Origin: a candidate division TM6 bacterium GW2011_GWF2_43_87
GTDB taxonomy: Bacteria; Babelota; Babeliae; Babelales; Babelaceae
Assembly: GCA_001000065.1 (NCBI GenBank)
Contig: LCGZ01000003.1
Location: forward strand, 186,001-250,000
Reading direction: 5' to 3'
Length of the DNA: 64,000 nt
Shown in pieces: positions 7,663 to 16,901 of this stretch (within the stretch, counting starts at the first letter, position 1; each line of letters starts with the position of its first letter). Both the position numbers and the translations under genes were made by a program. The notes under the pieces are model-generated. The model ran no database searches. It was given only the letters and a program-made list of their open reading frames with translations, and had not been told where the DNA came from.

Positions 7663-8991
7663 ATGGCTTCATCAACCGCAACATTAGAAAAGATAGTTGC
7701 GCTTTGTAAGCGCCGCGGCTTTATATTTCAATCCGCGGAAATTTACGGCGGAATAAACGGCGTCTATGATGCAGGCCCTATGGGCACTCTCATGAAAGAA
7801 AATATCAAAACAGCCTGGAAGCAATCGCTTTTAAGCCAGCTTGATAAAGACATTGTCTTTTTAGACGGCGCACAATTAGGTACCGAAGCAATGTGGAAGG
7901 CCTCCGGCCACCTAGAAAATTTCCACGATCCGCTAGTCGAATGCAAAGCTTGCAATGCACGTTTTAGAGCCGATGATATCGACTTAAACGGCAATTGCTC
8001 GCGCTGTGGCAAAAAGAATTGGACCGAAGTACGTGAGTTCAACCTCATGTTCAAAACCCAGCTTGGCGCCTCCGTTGAACAGTCTTCTAGCGCGTATCTA
8101 CGCCCCGAAACCGCTCAAAGCATTTTCGTTAACTTCAAAAATGTTCTCACCAGCAGCCGCGTAAAAATTCCATTCGGAATAGCCCAAATTGGTAAAGCCT
8201 TCCGCAATGAAGTCACTCCTAAACAGTTTATATTCCGCATGCGCGAATTTGAACAGATGGAGATGGAATGGTTCTGCTCCGCAGCTTCTGCTCTAGACTT
8301 TTATGCTTTCTGGCGCGAAGAGAGACGGAAATTCTACAGTGCCATAGGCATTGCACCTGAACATATCCACATGCGCGATCACGATAAAGATGAACTTTCG
8401 CACTATTCATCGGGCACAGCGGATGTTGAATACGACTTTCCTTTCGGCCGCAAAGAGCTTGAAGGGATTGCTTATCGTGGCAACTATGACCTAACACAAC
8501 ATAGTGCACACTCCGGCAAAGATCTTGCAGTATTTGATGATGCTGCCGGCGCTTCATTTGTGCCTCATGTGGTAGAATGTTCTGTCGGAGTCGATCGCCT
8601 ATTTCTCACGCTCCTGCTAGAAGCATACGCTGAGGAAGAGACTGAAGGCGGACCACGTACGGTTTTACGTCTACATCCATCTATTGCACCAATTAAGGCA
8701 GCATTCTGTCCCTTAGTAGACAAACTATCTGAACCTTTTGAAAAAGTGTACCGCCGGTTTAGAGCCTGTGGCCACTCGGTCCAGTTTGATAGTTCCGGTT
8801 CTATAGGCAAACGCTATCGCCGGCAGGACGAAATTGGAACGCCCTACTGCTTTACCTACGATTTTGACAGTGAAAAAGATGGAAAAGTAACCATTCGTTA
8901 CCGCGATGATATGCGCCAAGAGCGTATTGATATAAGCGCCATTGATGCCTTTGTCAACGTAAAAGGACCGTTTATCGCCCCTAACTGCTAA
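7663..8991 (+). CDS. glyS: Glycyl-tRNA synthetase, dimeric type
   Basis: This single-chain class II enzyme (442 residues) charges tRNA-Gly. Recognisable segments are RRGFIFQSAEIYGG and GVYDAGPMG near the start, a CxxC...CxxC pair (about residues 93-115), motif 2 FRNEVTPKQFIFRMREFEQMEM, and motif 3 VVECSVGVDRLFL. The C-terminal anticodon-binding domain begins at about 340. AGGAG lies 9 bases before the ATG. The protein is somewhat short for the family but has all catalytic motifs. It is the alpha2-type glycyl enzyme, not the separate glyQ/glyS subunits of E. coli. Confidence 0.95.
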   Translation: MASSTATLEKIVALCKRRGFIFQSAEIYGGINGVYDAGPMGTLMKENIKTAWKQSLLSQLDKDIVFLDGAQLGTEAMWKASGHLENFHDPLVECKACNARFRADDIDLNGNCSRCGKKNWTEVREFNLMFKTQLGASVEQSSSAYLRPETAQSIFVNFKNVLTSSRVKIPFGIAQIGKAFRNEVTPKQFIFRMREFEQMEMEWFCSAASALDFYAFWREERRKFYSAIGIAPEHIHMRDHDKDELSHYSSGTADVEYDFPFGRKELEGIAYRGNYDLTQHSAHSGKDLAVFDDAAGASFVPHVVECSVGVDRLFLTLLLEAYAEEETEGGPRTVLRLHPSIAPIKAAFCPLVDKLSEPFEKVYRRFRACGHSVQFDSSGSIGKRYRRQDEIGTPYCFTYDFDSEKDGKVTIRYRDDMRQERIDISAIDAFVNVKGPFIAPNC

Positions 8992-9044
8992 GCGTAACAT
9001 TCCCACGTGATTCTTAACACTTATAACCTCAAAGGCGTCTTTGT

Positions 9045-10409
9045 ATGCAAGTACGTCGACCGTTTACTATCTCTCCTTGGAGAGTAATTATATTTTCAAT
9101 TGTTTTTATAGCGATAGTGGGAGCGTTGCTGCTCTCACTACCTGCGGCTCAACGAGTGCCTCTCTCGTTTATAGATGTTCTCTTTACATCAGCTTCTGCA
9201 GTCTGCGTAACGGGAATCTTGACCGTGCCATTGGATGCATTCACCTTCTTGGGCAAATGCATCATTCTGCTTCTCATACAGATTGGTGGGCTTGGACTTC
9301 TAACCCTAGTTATCCCCTTAGTTGCACTGTTTTTCAATGTTAGAATGCGCACGCATCTTATCACAGGTCATCAATTTGAACTTGAAAACTGGAGCCACAA
9401 CTGGATTTATAGCCGCCAGGTCATCATATTCATAGTCTGCCTCTCACTATTTTGCGAAACCATAGGCGCTTTTGCAATCTATGGTGTTATCGGCTCTGAA
9501 GTATTGACAGAACCGCGATGGTTTATTGCCATGTTTCATGGGATATCCTCCTTCTGCAACTCTGGAATTGCACCCTTTCCTGGTGACATGCCCTCCGTGC
9601 AGCACAATGGAGCTCTCATAGTCATTACCAGCATTTTGATGGTAATTGGGGGCTTTGGTTTTGTACCTCTTTATGAGTTATCCACCCGAGCATGGAACCG
9701 AATAAAGGGAATCCCCTCTCACAGCCTCCACCTCACCTTGCATAGCAAGATTATCATCTACTTTACCCCCGCACTTACTCTCATATTCACCCCGCTCCTA
9801 TGGCTCTCGGAACATCGACAATTTGCCGGCATGTCCTTTTTAGAGACGCTAAACCTATCTCTATTTAACGCTATATCGTTGCGCAGCTGTGGATTTTGTA
9901 CTCTTGACCTCTCGCTTATGACCGATATCACCCTGCTATTAATCCTTATTTTTGCGTTCATCGGATCATCTCCTGGATCAGTAGGCGGTGGAACCGGTAT
10001 TAAGATAACCTCATTTGTCCTAGCTTTAGCCACTATACGGACGGCTATTTTGGGCAAAGCGCAGGTGGAACTTTTTGGTCGCCGCATTCCCTTTGAGCAG
10101 ATTTTCAGAGCCTTTGCCATTATTGTGGTAAGCCTCTCCTTCTGCATACTTTCAACCATGCTGCTCATGATTACAGAAAGTGGATCGCCTCATCCGTTCA
10201 TGCACTTTTTATTTGAAGCTATTTCTGCCTTTGCAAACCACGGAGTTACATTAGGGCTTGCACCTTCCATGACCGTCCTTGGAAAATTCATATTCTCACT
10301 GGGAATGATTTTTGGAAGAATCAGCTCACTCACGCTCATATTGGCTATCAAAAAAAATAAAGAAAAAACTGAATTCCAGTATCCAGAAGAACGGATTCTC
10401 CTGGTCTAA
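9045..10409 (+). CDS. ktrB: KtrB/TrkH-type potassium transporter subunit
   Basis: A 454-residue membrane protein with eight or more hydrophobic segments and four pore-loop-like regions (TSASAVCVTGI, GISSFCNSGIAPFP, SLRSCGFCTLDL, AISAFANHGVTLG). These are typical of the TrkH/KtrB potassium channel-like superfamily, and SSPGSVGGGTGIKI matches the family's conserved intracellular loop. It moves potassium (often with sodium) across the inner membrane. The next gene, 32 bases downstream, encodes the matching RCK regulator, so the pair forms a complete KtrAB-type system. Confidence 0.92.
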   Translation: MQVRRPFTISPWRVIIFSIVFIAIVGALLLSLPAAQRVPLSFIDVLFTSASAVCVTGILTVPLDAFTFLGKCIILLLIQIGGLGLLTLVIPLVALFFNVRMRTHLITGHQFELENWSHNWIYSRQVIIFIVCLSLFCETIGAFAIYGVIGSEVLTEPRWFIAMFHGISSFCNSGIAPFPGDMPSVQHNGALIVITSILMVIGGFGFVPLYELSTRAWNRIKGIPSHSLHLTLHSKIIIYFTPALTLIFTPLLWLSEHRQFAGMSFLETLNLSLFNAISLRSCGFCTLDLSLMTDITLLLILIFAFIGSSPGSVGGGTGIKITSFVLALATIRTAILGKAQVELFGRRIPFEQIFRAFAIIVVSLSFCILSTMLLMITESGSPHPFMHFLFEAISAFANHGVTLGLAPSMTVLGKFIFSLGMIFGRISSLTLILAIKKNKEKTEFQYPEERILLV

Positions 10410-10441
10410 TAAAAAATATATTGTCTGTGTAAAGGATTATC

Positions 10442-11080
10442 ATGAAATGTTGTGTCATTGGATTAGGCCGTTTTGGCTACAGTGTTGCCACCAAGCTTGC
10501 TGAACAGGGAGCGGACGTACTTGCGGTCGATAGCAACGAATCCATAATCAATTCCATAAAAGATCTTGTCACCCAAGCTGTTTGCCTACGCGTAGCAGAC
10601 GAAGAAGCTCTTAAACATATAGGGGTTGAAGAGGTTGAAACAGTAGTGGTCGGAATAGGAGAAAATTTTGCTCAATCTATTCTCATTACAGCTCTTCTAA
10701 AGCAACGACTGAATGTACCCAATGTTATCGTTCGCTCTATAAGCGCAATTCACCGCGACATTTTGGTGCTTGTAGGCGCTGACCACGTCATCCTACCTGA
10801 ACAAGAAATGGGCATACGCTTAGCCGATCAGATAAGCCTTACACACAGTAATTTTGTACGCATAACCGACCATTTTTCCGTCAGTTATTACCAGGTACCT
10901 GAACGTTTTGTCAACCGCACCGTGCGCGACCTAGACTTTGAACGCTATTCCATATCACTCATTGGAAAAAAAGTGGGAGAAGATGTTGTGGCAATTGCCC
11001 CCGATGCCCGCATAGAAGCAGATGATGTACTTATTTTTGCGGGGCCTAACAAGCAACTTGAAAAACTAGAACAACTCTAG
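10442..11080 (+). CDS. ktrA: KtrA-type RCK regulator of potassium uptake
   Basis: The 212-residue protein has an N-terminal Rossmann (RCK/TrkA-N) domain with GLGRFGYSVATKLAEQG, then VLAVD. A TrkA-C domain occupies about residues 135-212. It binds nucleotide (NAD or ATP) in the cytoplasm and gates the KtrB channel encoded just upstream. AAAGGA precedes the ATG. A strong hairpin follows the stop, marking the end of the two-gene unit. Confidence 0.93.
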   Translation: MKCCVIGLGRFGYSVATKLAEQGADVLAVDSNESIINSIKDLVTQAVCLRVADEEALKHIGVEEVETVVVGIGENFAQSILITALLKQRLNVPNVIVRSISAIHRDILVLVGADHVILPEQEMGIRLADQISLTHSNFVRITDHFSVSYYQVPERFVNRTVRDLDFERYSISLIGKKVGEDVVAIAPDARIEADDVLIFAGPNKQLEKLEQL

Positions 11081-11096
11081 TTTTTCAAAAATAACT

Positions 11097-11139
11097 GCGG
11101 CCTTTCGGAGTATGTTTAATGCATATTTCGAAAGGCCGC
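11097..11139. terminator. Hairpin between convergent genes
   Basis: An 11-bp perfect stem (GCGGCCTTTCG at 11097-11107 with CGAAAGGCCGC at 11129-11139) with a 21-base loop lies between the convergent ktrA and exported-protein genes. It probably works as a terminator in both directions. Confidence 0.6.
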
Positions 11140-11168
11140 TCAATTTTACAATTCTGCTAATTCTTAAA

Positions 11169-12341
11169 TCATAGGTCCGTATCAAGCAGCCATGCATCCC
11201 GCTCAATAGCTTCTACTAACGCTTCGTAGGTTGATATATACCACGGATTTTCACCATAGTTTACATCTTTCACGCAGGCATAAACCTGCTCAACCTCACT
11301 TTTCAAGGCCTCACACCGCTCGGCCGGCTTCAACTGCTTAGTTTCTTTCTCAAGGGAAACTAAGTTCGATACTGCGGCACGAATTATCGCCTTTTCAAGC
11401 TCTCCATCAACTTCAAGAAGAGCCTTAAAATCAAGTAGGGCTACTTTGCAATTTTCAGAATATTCACCCTTCAAAAACGAAGATCCCTTAGGAAAAGCCT
11501 CACTTTTTAAGGATGCGTTATACTTTGAATCTGCAAGAAAATAATTATATACGCCCTTTTCCTTAACCACAACAACAACCACATCATGCCCCATCTTGGA
11601 ATACCAGCCAAACCGCACACCCATTACTCCACTTTCCTTCTTTTTGAAATCGAGTAGATAATCAGCACTGTTACAAGCCCCTGGAACAAAAAGAGCCGCT
11701 CGCCGCGCCTGCATAGAATCCGTTAGAGTTTCTCGATTTTTCATAAGCAGCTGCACCTTGTCAAATCCTTGCTTCTGATACTCACCGGGACCCCAGCACC
11801 CCTGGCTCTGGCTACCCTTAAGGTTGTAATGGTAAAACTGGCCTCCTCCCCTCAAAATCTGATCCGCATTTTGAGGCAACAGTTTTTTGGTAAAAAACTC
11901 ATCCGGAATTACAAAACCCTTTATACCCAAAAACTTTCCATCACAAAATTCAAAATTACACTTAAACGCGCAGAGACCCGAAATATTTCTTTTGCACATT
12001 CCATTTTGAACGCATAGGTTCGCATAATCTTCATACGAAGACTTATCAAGCAAAGTACTATAAATTCCACCCGCTTTAGTTTCGCCTTCAGCAAAAAGCT
12101 GCGCCAAAAAAAGCATATTACGAGAGGCGTGAATAGAACATTCCATATCCCCCTGCGATTGCACATGCAATTGATAGATATTATTGTCAAAATCCTCCGC
12201 CTCAATAATATCCACTCCTGATACTACATTTTTGCGATTTTCTAATAACCACTGAGCCGAAACAGCTTCAGTACGAGTGACAAAAAATCCTGCACAGGCT
12301 ACCAAAAACCACGTTAATTTCTTAGGTTTCAACCATTTCAT
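11169..12341 (-). CDS. Exported putative papain-fold (Josephin-like) cysteine protease
   Basis: A 390-residue protein with a signal peptide (about residues 1-27) and an AGGGG ribosome site. Residues 63-75 show Gln63, Cys68, His71, Ala72 and Asn75 in the spacing Q-x4-C-x2-H-A-x2-N, as around the catalytic Cys of Josephin-type deubiquitinases. Later, His252 (MGHDVVVVVV) is followed by Asp271 in YFLADSKYN, like the His and Asn/Asp of papain-fold enzymes. Order and local context fit a Cys-His-Asp triad. Overall similarity to any known family cannot be judged by eye. If right, an exported deubiquitinase would act on host proteins. The middle part is Cys-rich (residues 110-133). The alternative is a protein of unknown fold. 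Confidence 0.6.
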   Translation of the reverse strand: MKWLKPKKLTWFLVACAGFFVTRTEAVSAQWLLENRKNVVSGVDIIEAEDFDNNIYQLHVQSQGDMECSIHASRNMLFLAQLFAEGETKAGGIYSTLLDKSSYEDYANLCVQNGMCKRNISGLCAFKCNFEFCDGKFLGIKGFVIPDEFFTKKLLPQNADQILRGGGQFYHYNLKGSQSQGCWGPGEYQKQGFDKVQLLMKNRETLTDSMQARRAALFVPGACNSADYLLDFKKKESGVMGVRFGWYSKMGHDVVVVVVKEKGVYNYFLADSKYNASLKSEAFPKGSSFLKGEYSENCKVALLDFKALLEVDGELEKAIIRAAVSNLVSLEKETKQLKPAERCEALKSEVEQVYACVKDVNYGENPWYISTYEALVEAIERDAWLLDTDL

Positions 12342-12504
12342 CAGACATTCCCCTTTTAATTATTTTTCACTGTTTTTAACATTACTAGATAAATTCAGCA
12401 TATAATTTCTACACAAATTGTCAATCTGGATAAAACTGTCCATTTATATAACACACCTCTGTTTTGTAAAAATTTCTTAATAGCATTTTATTTTCAAACG
12501 CTCT

Positions 12505-12536
12505 AAAAAATGGGACGACCACTAAAGATCATCCCA
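12505..12536 (-). terminator. Rho-independent terminator of rplU
   Basis: On the minus strand TGGGATGATC pairs with GGTCGTCCCA (two G-U pairs) and is followed by six T. It lies about 40 bases after the rplU stop. Confidence 0.85.
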
Positions 12537-12572
12537 TTATAAAAAAGCAAATTTATCGGATTAGCGAACTAC

Positions 12573-12920
12573 TTAAAAAGAGAGTACGCGTACCACCGTC
12601 AAGGGTTGACGGTGTCCAATTTTACGACGAACTTTTTTACGCCGTTTAAACATAAAGGCAATTAACTTTGGTCCCTTACCATGTTTTATGACTACCGCCT
12701 TAATAGGGGTTGAAAGAAATGGAGTGCCTACTTCCACCGTCTTTTTGTCTATACGACGAAGAAGAACGTCTTTAAAGACTATCTCTTCTCCCTCTTTTGC
12801 ATCTAATTTTTCGATAGCAACCGTCTTGCCCTCTAGAGCTTGATACTGCTTACCACCGGTTTGAAAAATGGCGTACTTATCGAACACCAATTCCTTGTTT
12901 TCTTGACTTGCTCTTTTCAT
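12573..12920 (-). CDS. rplU: 50S ribosomal protein L21
   Basis: The 115-residue protein matches L21: YAIFQTGGKQY, EKLDAKEGEEIVF, VGTPFL, VIKHGKGPK, and the basic KRRKKVRRKIGHRQPLT signature that contacts 23S rRNA. It has about 12 extra residues at the N-terminus before the usual start; an AAGGA site supports the longer form. rpmA (L27), its usual partner, is not next to it. The gene stands alone with its own terminator and is divergent from tsf. Confidence 0.96.
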   Translation of the reverse strand: MKRASQENKELVFDKYAIFQTGGKQYQALEGKTVAIEKLDAKEGEEIVFKDVLLRRIDKKTVEVGTPFLSTPIKAVVIKHGKGPKLIAFMFKRRKKVRRKIGHRQPLTVVRVLSF

Positions 12921-12969
12921 CGACAGAGAATCCTTACGTCTAACGAATGCGGCTTTAATTACGTAATTT

Positions 12970-13016
12970 CTACCTTCAGTTTACCAAACATACACTTTTT
13001 GGCAAACTGAAGGTAG
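12970..13016. promoter_or_regulatory. Large inverted repeat between rplU and tsf
   Basis: A perfect 13-bp inverted repeat (CTACCTTCAGTTT at 12970-12982, AAACTGAAGGTAG at 13004-13016) with a 21-base spacer lies in the divergent promoter gap. It could be an operator or an RNA leader hairpin for either ribosomal-function gene. No T tract follows on either side. Confidence 0.5.
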
Positions 13017-13076
13017 ACAAGTTTGTAAAATAGCTTGAAGCACGATTCTAACCACTTGATGTAGAAGGATATTTAC

Positions 13077-13676
13077 ATGTCGTCAAAATTTGATTTAGGC
13101 CTAGTACAAGCGCTTAGGGATCGTACCGGCGTTGGAATGATGGACTGCAAGAAAGCACTCATCGAAACAGGCGGCGATATAGACAGGGCCGTAGAGATGC
13201 TACGGAAAAAAGGCGCGGCAGTTGCAGAAAAAAGAGCCACTAATGCAACCAAACAGGGGCTCGTTCATTCTTATATACACGCAGGCGGACAATTGGGCGT
13301 CTTGGTAGAGATAAATTGCGAAACCGACTTTGTCGCACGCACTCCTGACCTACAAGCTTTTGTACGTGACGTTGCCATGCACATTGCAGCCGCACATCCT
13401 CGTTGCGTTTCCCCAGAAGAACTTGATCAAGAATTTTTGGCACGCGAAAAAGATATATTTGCAGAACAACTTAAAGCATCTGGCAAACCTGCGCAAATGA
13501 TAGACAAAATTGTCGAAGGAAAAGTTGAAAAACTTTACACTGAAGTCTGCCTCCTAAAACAGACCTTTATTAAGAACGACAAAATCACCATCAACGATCT
13601 TCTGAAAGATCTCATGGCTAAAATGGGCGAAAAGATAACCATCCGTCGCTTTGCTCGCTATGAAGTCGGCTCCTAA
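13077..13676 (+). CDS. tsf: Translation elongation factor Ts
   Basis: EF-Ts exchanges GDP for GTP on EF-Tu. The N-terminal UBA-like domain (LVQALRDRTGVGMMDCKKALIETGGDIDRAVE) and the core motif CETDFVAR are clear. At 199 residues it is the short form found in many bacteria (E. coli has about 283). AAGGA precedes the ATG. The usual upstream partner rpsB is absent. frr follows 27 bases later, so tsf and frr are probably cotranscribed. Confidence 0.96.
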   Translation: MSSKFDLGLVQALRDRTGVGMMDCKKALIETGGDIDRAVEMLRKKGAAVAEKRATNATKQGLVHSYIHAGGQLGVLVEINCETDFVARTPDLQAFVRDVAMHIAAAHPRCVSPEELDQEFLAREKDIFAEQLKASGKPAQMIDKIVEGKVEKLYTEVCLLKQTFIKNDKITINDLLKDLMAKMGEKITIRRFARYEVGS

Positions 13677-13703
13677 AATCGCTTAAACCACAAGGGCTTA
13701 ACT

Positions 13704-14288
13704 ATGAGTTTTACATTTTCCGCAGAAGACAATCCTCAAAAATTTGAGCAAGCTTTACGCGCTGAAATGCAAAAGCATTTAGAATACTTTGAAAAAGAAC
13801 TATCAAAAATACGTACCGGTCGAGCCAACCCTGCGCTTGTCGAAGATCTGCACGTCAATTGCTACGGCAGCAGCATGCGGCTCAAGGACCTGGCAACTAT
13901 TACCACGCCAGAAGCTCAGTTAATTGTCATACAACCATGGGACCAAGGCAATATTGAGGCCGTTGAACGCGCGATTTCACAATCAGAACTACACCTCAAT
14001 CCTGTTAACGACGGCATTCTGATTCGTCTTCAGCTACCCCCTATGAGTGCTGCACGCCGTGAAGAGCTAGTAAAAACTGTTTCAAAAAAACTGGAAGAGT
14101 GTAAAATAGCGCTCAGAAACGTCAGACGCGATTTCAATAACTTGGTACGCGACCTAGAAAAGAACAAAAGTCTATCGGAGGACATTGCAAAACGCCTCCA
14201 AACCATACTTCAAAAAGTAACGGATGACTTAATAGGACGCTCAGACGTTATTTGCACTAAAAAGGAAGCCGAAATAAAAACATCTTAA
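13704..14288 (+). CDS. frr: Ribosome recycling factor
   Basis: The 194-residue protein splits post-termination ribosomes together with EF-G. LSKIRTGRANPALVEDL, GSMRLKDLATITTPEAQLIVIQPWD and the long C-terminal helix with VRRDFNNLVRDLEKNKSLSEDIAKRLQ-type residues are diagnostic. Length is slightly above the usual 185 because of an extended N-terminus. AAGGG lies before the ATG. It follows tsf closely, while the common pyrH gene between them is missing. Confidence 0.96.
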   Translation: MSFTFSAEDNPQKFEQALRAEMQKHLEYFEKELSKIRTGRANPALVEDLHVNCYGSSMRLKDLATITTPEAQLIVIQPWDQGNIEAVERAISQSELHLNPVNDGILIRLQLPPMSAARREELVKTVSKKLEECKIALRNVRRDFNNLVRDLEKNKSLSEDIAKRLQTILQKVTDDLIGRSDVICTKKEAEIKTS

Positions 14289-14380
14289 AATATACTTCAT
14301 CTTCCTATTGAGATATGCTATCCTCCTAGTGTGATGGTTATGTTAGCACGGCATTTTAGTGTTACATTACCACAGTTTAA

Positions 14381-14465
14381 GCAGGAGTGGCGGAAGTGGT
14401 AGACGCGCTGGACTTAGGATCCAGTCCCGAAAGGGGTGGGGGTTCGAGTCCCTTCTCTTGCACCA
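14381..14465 (+). tRNA. tRNA-Leu (anticodon TAG)
   Basis: A class II tRNA of 85 bases. Acceptor GCAGGAG pairs with CTCTTGC (one G-U), anticodon stem CTGGA/TCCAG has loop CTTAGGA giving TAG, and there is a long variable arm and a GGTTCGAGTCC T-arm. The CCA end is encoded at 14463-14465. It lies 16 bases upstream of the trigger factor start and is probably processed from a shared transcript. Confidence 0.95.
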
Positions 14466-14481
14466 TAAAAGGAGCGATATC

Positions 14482-15798
14482 GTGGAGTATCAGGAGTGTG
14501 ATCTGGTATGTCTTATTGATGGACAATCGAGTCATAAATGCCTAGCCCGAGTAGTCGTAAAAAAACAGCTGGTTCAAGCGCTTTATAAACAAGCGCTTGA
14601 CCGGCATCGTTTTTATGTACAAGCACGTGGATTTGCTCGCGGGAAGACACCCGTCTCCTATCTAGAGCGAACCTGTCGATCTAATCTGATCGAACACATG
14701 AAGGAATTCTTACTTAATCATTGCGTTATAAACACTCTCTGCCAAGAACTTTACCAACAACACACTGTTATTGCAGGCGATCCTCAGTTAACAAGCATAG
14801 CTATTACGCCTGAAAGCGATGCCGAATTCAATTTTTCCTGCTCACGCCTTCCCTTAACGCTAAAAACTCACTGGCGCGACCTTAGTCTAAAAGCCCCCGC
14901 TCGGCGCAACTACAAAGACTTAGACCGCCAGGTGGAGCTCTTCATACAAGAAGAGACCGCACGAGGGAAAGGCGTAGATAAAAAAAACGGAATATCTATG
15001 TCTGATTGGGTGCTGTTTTCAGTCTCCCTTATCGACCATGAAATGCGCACACCACTCTCAAGCTACAAAGATAAACTCTGGATGAAGATAGGGAAAGAGG
15101 AGATAGACCGTGATGCTCAGCTTTCATTCCTAAATAAAAAAGAACAAGACCTGTTCATTACGGACAGCACCCTATTGCAAAACTACTTTAGCAAACAATT
15201 AGACACGGACTACCTTTTTGCATTAGAAATACTAGCCATTGTCCCGCATGCAACGTCCACCCTAGAACATTTTAAGCACCACTTTGGGCTCTCCAGCAAT
15301 CTAGAAGTCCGCCGAATGCTCATAGAAATTTTTTCACACCGACATGACATCTCACTTCGACGGGAAACAGTCGAGGCAACCCTAAAACAGCTGGTCAAAC
15401 AGATCACTAGCCCAATACCAAGCGAGCTTATACGGCAACAAGAGGCTCTTCTACTACGAGAGATACAACGATCCTCTGACTATCCGGTATATCGCCTTCA
15501 AAAAGATTTTCGCTCAAAAATCTCGACTCTTGCCGCAAAACAACTTCACGAGACGCTCATAATAGATCATATTGCACATGAGGAAGGTATCTCGGTCTCA
15601 CAAGATGATGTTAATGCCTATATTGCACTGCTTCAACGCCCCCGTACAAAAGAGTTTATCTATTTCGATCTGCCTATTGCCCAGATGAATGGGCAGGAAC
15701 AGCCATTGCCCGCCGGCATAATACAACAGGCATGCCTACGCGAAAAAACTCTTAACAAACTCATAAAAATGCTCTCGCGCAAGGGAAGCTCGCGCTAA
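14482..15798 (+). CDS. tig: Trigger factor-like ribosomal chaperone
   Basis: Although the frame is open from 14359, the upstream part lies inside tRNA-Leu. A GTG at 14482 with a strong AAGGAG site is the sensible start (438 residues). The N-terminal ribosome-binding domain contains the hallmark ARGFARGKTPVSYLE (family GFRxGKxP). A FKBP-like segment follows (SMSDWVLFSVSLIDHE), then the helical C-terminal arm (PIPSELIRQQEALLLREIQ). It would bind nascent chains at the exit tunnel. The PPIase domain is weakly conserved, so isomerase activity is doubtful. It is not followed by clpP/clpX as is common. Confidence 0.8.
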   Translation: MEYQECDLVCLIDGQSSHKCLARVVVKKQLVQALYKQALDRHRFYVQARGFARGKTPVSYLERTCRSNLIEHMKEFLLNHCVINTLCQELYQQHTVIAGDPQLTSIAITPESDAEFNFSCSRLPLTLKTHWRDLSLKAPARRNYKDLDRQVELFIQEETARGKGVDKKNGISMSDWVLFSVSLIDHEMRTPLSSYKDKLWMKIGKEEIDRDAQLSFLNKKEQDLFITDSTLLQNYFSKQLDTDYLFALEILAIVPHATSTLEHFKHHFGLSSNLEVRRMLIEIFSHRHDISLRRETVEATLKQLVKQITSPIPSELIRQQEALLLREIQRSSDYPVYRLQKDFRSKISTLAAKQLHETLIIDHIAHEEGISVSQDDVNAYIALLQRPRTKEFIYFDLPIAQMNGQEQPLPAGIIQQACLREKTLNKLIKMLSRKGSSR

Positions 15799-15963
15799 CC
15801 CTTATTTTGTGCTACATTAAAATAAATATGATTATATCCAAGGCTATCTCCCCCATCACGACCTTCCCCCTTCGCCAAGGCTTTAGCGAATAGACAGTCA
15901 AAAAAAGTTGGAATGAGCAAGAAAGAGATATCCTGAAATAGACAAGAGTTTTTTGGTATTAGT

Positions 15964-16899
15964 ATGGAAACAGAACGCCTTATCATTTTAGGGTCAGGAC
16001 CTGCGGGTCTAACCGCCGCCATTTACGCCGCACGCTTTGGACTAGATCCTCTCGTAATAGAAGGACCCGTCCCGGGAGGGCAGCTAACAGGCACCTCTTT
16101 TGTCGAAAACTGGCCCGGAGTTCTTCATGTTCCAGGCCCGTCTCTTATGGGGCAATTGCGCGCTCATACAGTCTCGCTAAACGTTCGATTTAAAGAAGGG
16201 CTCGCAACCAAAATTTCAGGTACCGCTCCTCTTTTTACACTATTGACTGACAAAAATGAATCCTTTACTAGCAATGCTATAATCGTATCAACCGGAGCAC
16301 TTCCTCGAAAACTTGGCTGTGCCGGAGAAGAGATGTACTGGGGCAAAGGAGTCTCAACCTGCGCGGCATGCGACGGCCCCCTATTTGCCGAGAAACGTGT
16401 TGTAATCGTTGGTGGCGGAAACTCCGCCTTAGAAAACGCACTATTTCTGCTGAAATTTAAAGCTCAAATAACAATTGTTCATGAACGGGACGCCCTGACT
16501 GCAACCGAAAAACAGATGCTAACCGACGTCCTTAAAAGCCCCCACATAACCATCCTGTACAATAGCACGGTTCACTCTATTGAAGGAGATGGGGAAAAAG
16601 TCACAGCCGTTACCATCACGACTCAAGAAAAAGGTTTAAAAAAACTAGAAACTGACGGAGTCTTCTTAGCCATAGGTCAAACACCCTGCACCAACTTCTT
16701 AACGTCCTATCTTGAACTCACTCCCTCTAAACACATACAACTTAAAGAATATTCTCAAACATCGATCCCGGGGATATTTGCAGCGGGAGATGTCGCAGAT
16801 TCACGCTATCGCCAAGCCATAACTGCAGCGGGCATGGGATGCATGGCAGCCCTTGACGCCTATAATTATTTGAAAAAATTTGCTCTTCTTTTAAACTAA
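15964..16899 (+). CDS. trxB: Thioredoxin reductase
   Basis: The 311-residue flavoprotein transfers electrons from NADPH to thioredoxin. FAD motif ILGSGPAGLTAAIYAAR is at the start, the redox CxxC in STCAACDGPLF at about residues 138-146, NADPH motif VGGGNSALENALFL at about 158, and the C-terminal FAD motif GIFAAGDVADSRYRQAITAAGMG. The usual CATCDG is CAACDG here, with both cysteines kept. No strong ribosome site is visible. rpmH follows after two small tandem hairpins. Confidence 0.95.
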   Translation: METERLIILGSGPAGLTAAIYAARFGLDPLVIEGPVPGGQLTGTSFVENWPGVLHVPGPSLMGQLRAHTVSLNVRFKEGLATKISGTAPLFTLLTDKNESFTSNAIIVSTGALPRKLGCAGEEMYWGKGVSTCAACDGPLFAEKRVVIVGGGNSALENALFLLKFKAQITIVHERDALTATEKQMLTDVLKSPHITILYNSTVHSIEGDGEKVTAVTITTQEKGLKKLETDGVFLAIGQTPCTNFLTSYLELTPSKHIQLKEYSQTSIPGIFAAGDVADSRYRQAITAAGMGCMAALDAYNYLKKFALLLN

Positions 16900-16901
16900 T
16901 A

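Noticed and set aside
14359-14481. N-terminal extension of the trigger factor frame
   Set aside because: The extension lies within tRNA-Leu; the GTG at 14482 has a strong ribosome site.
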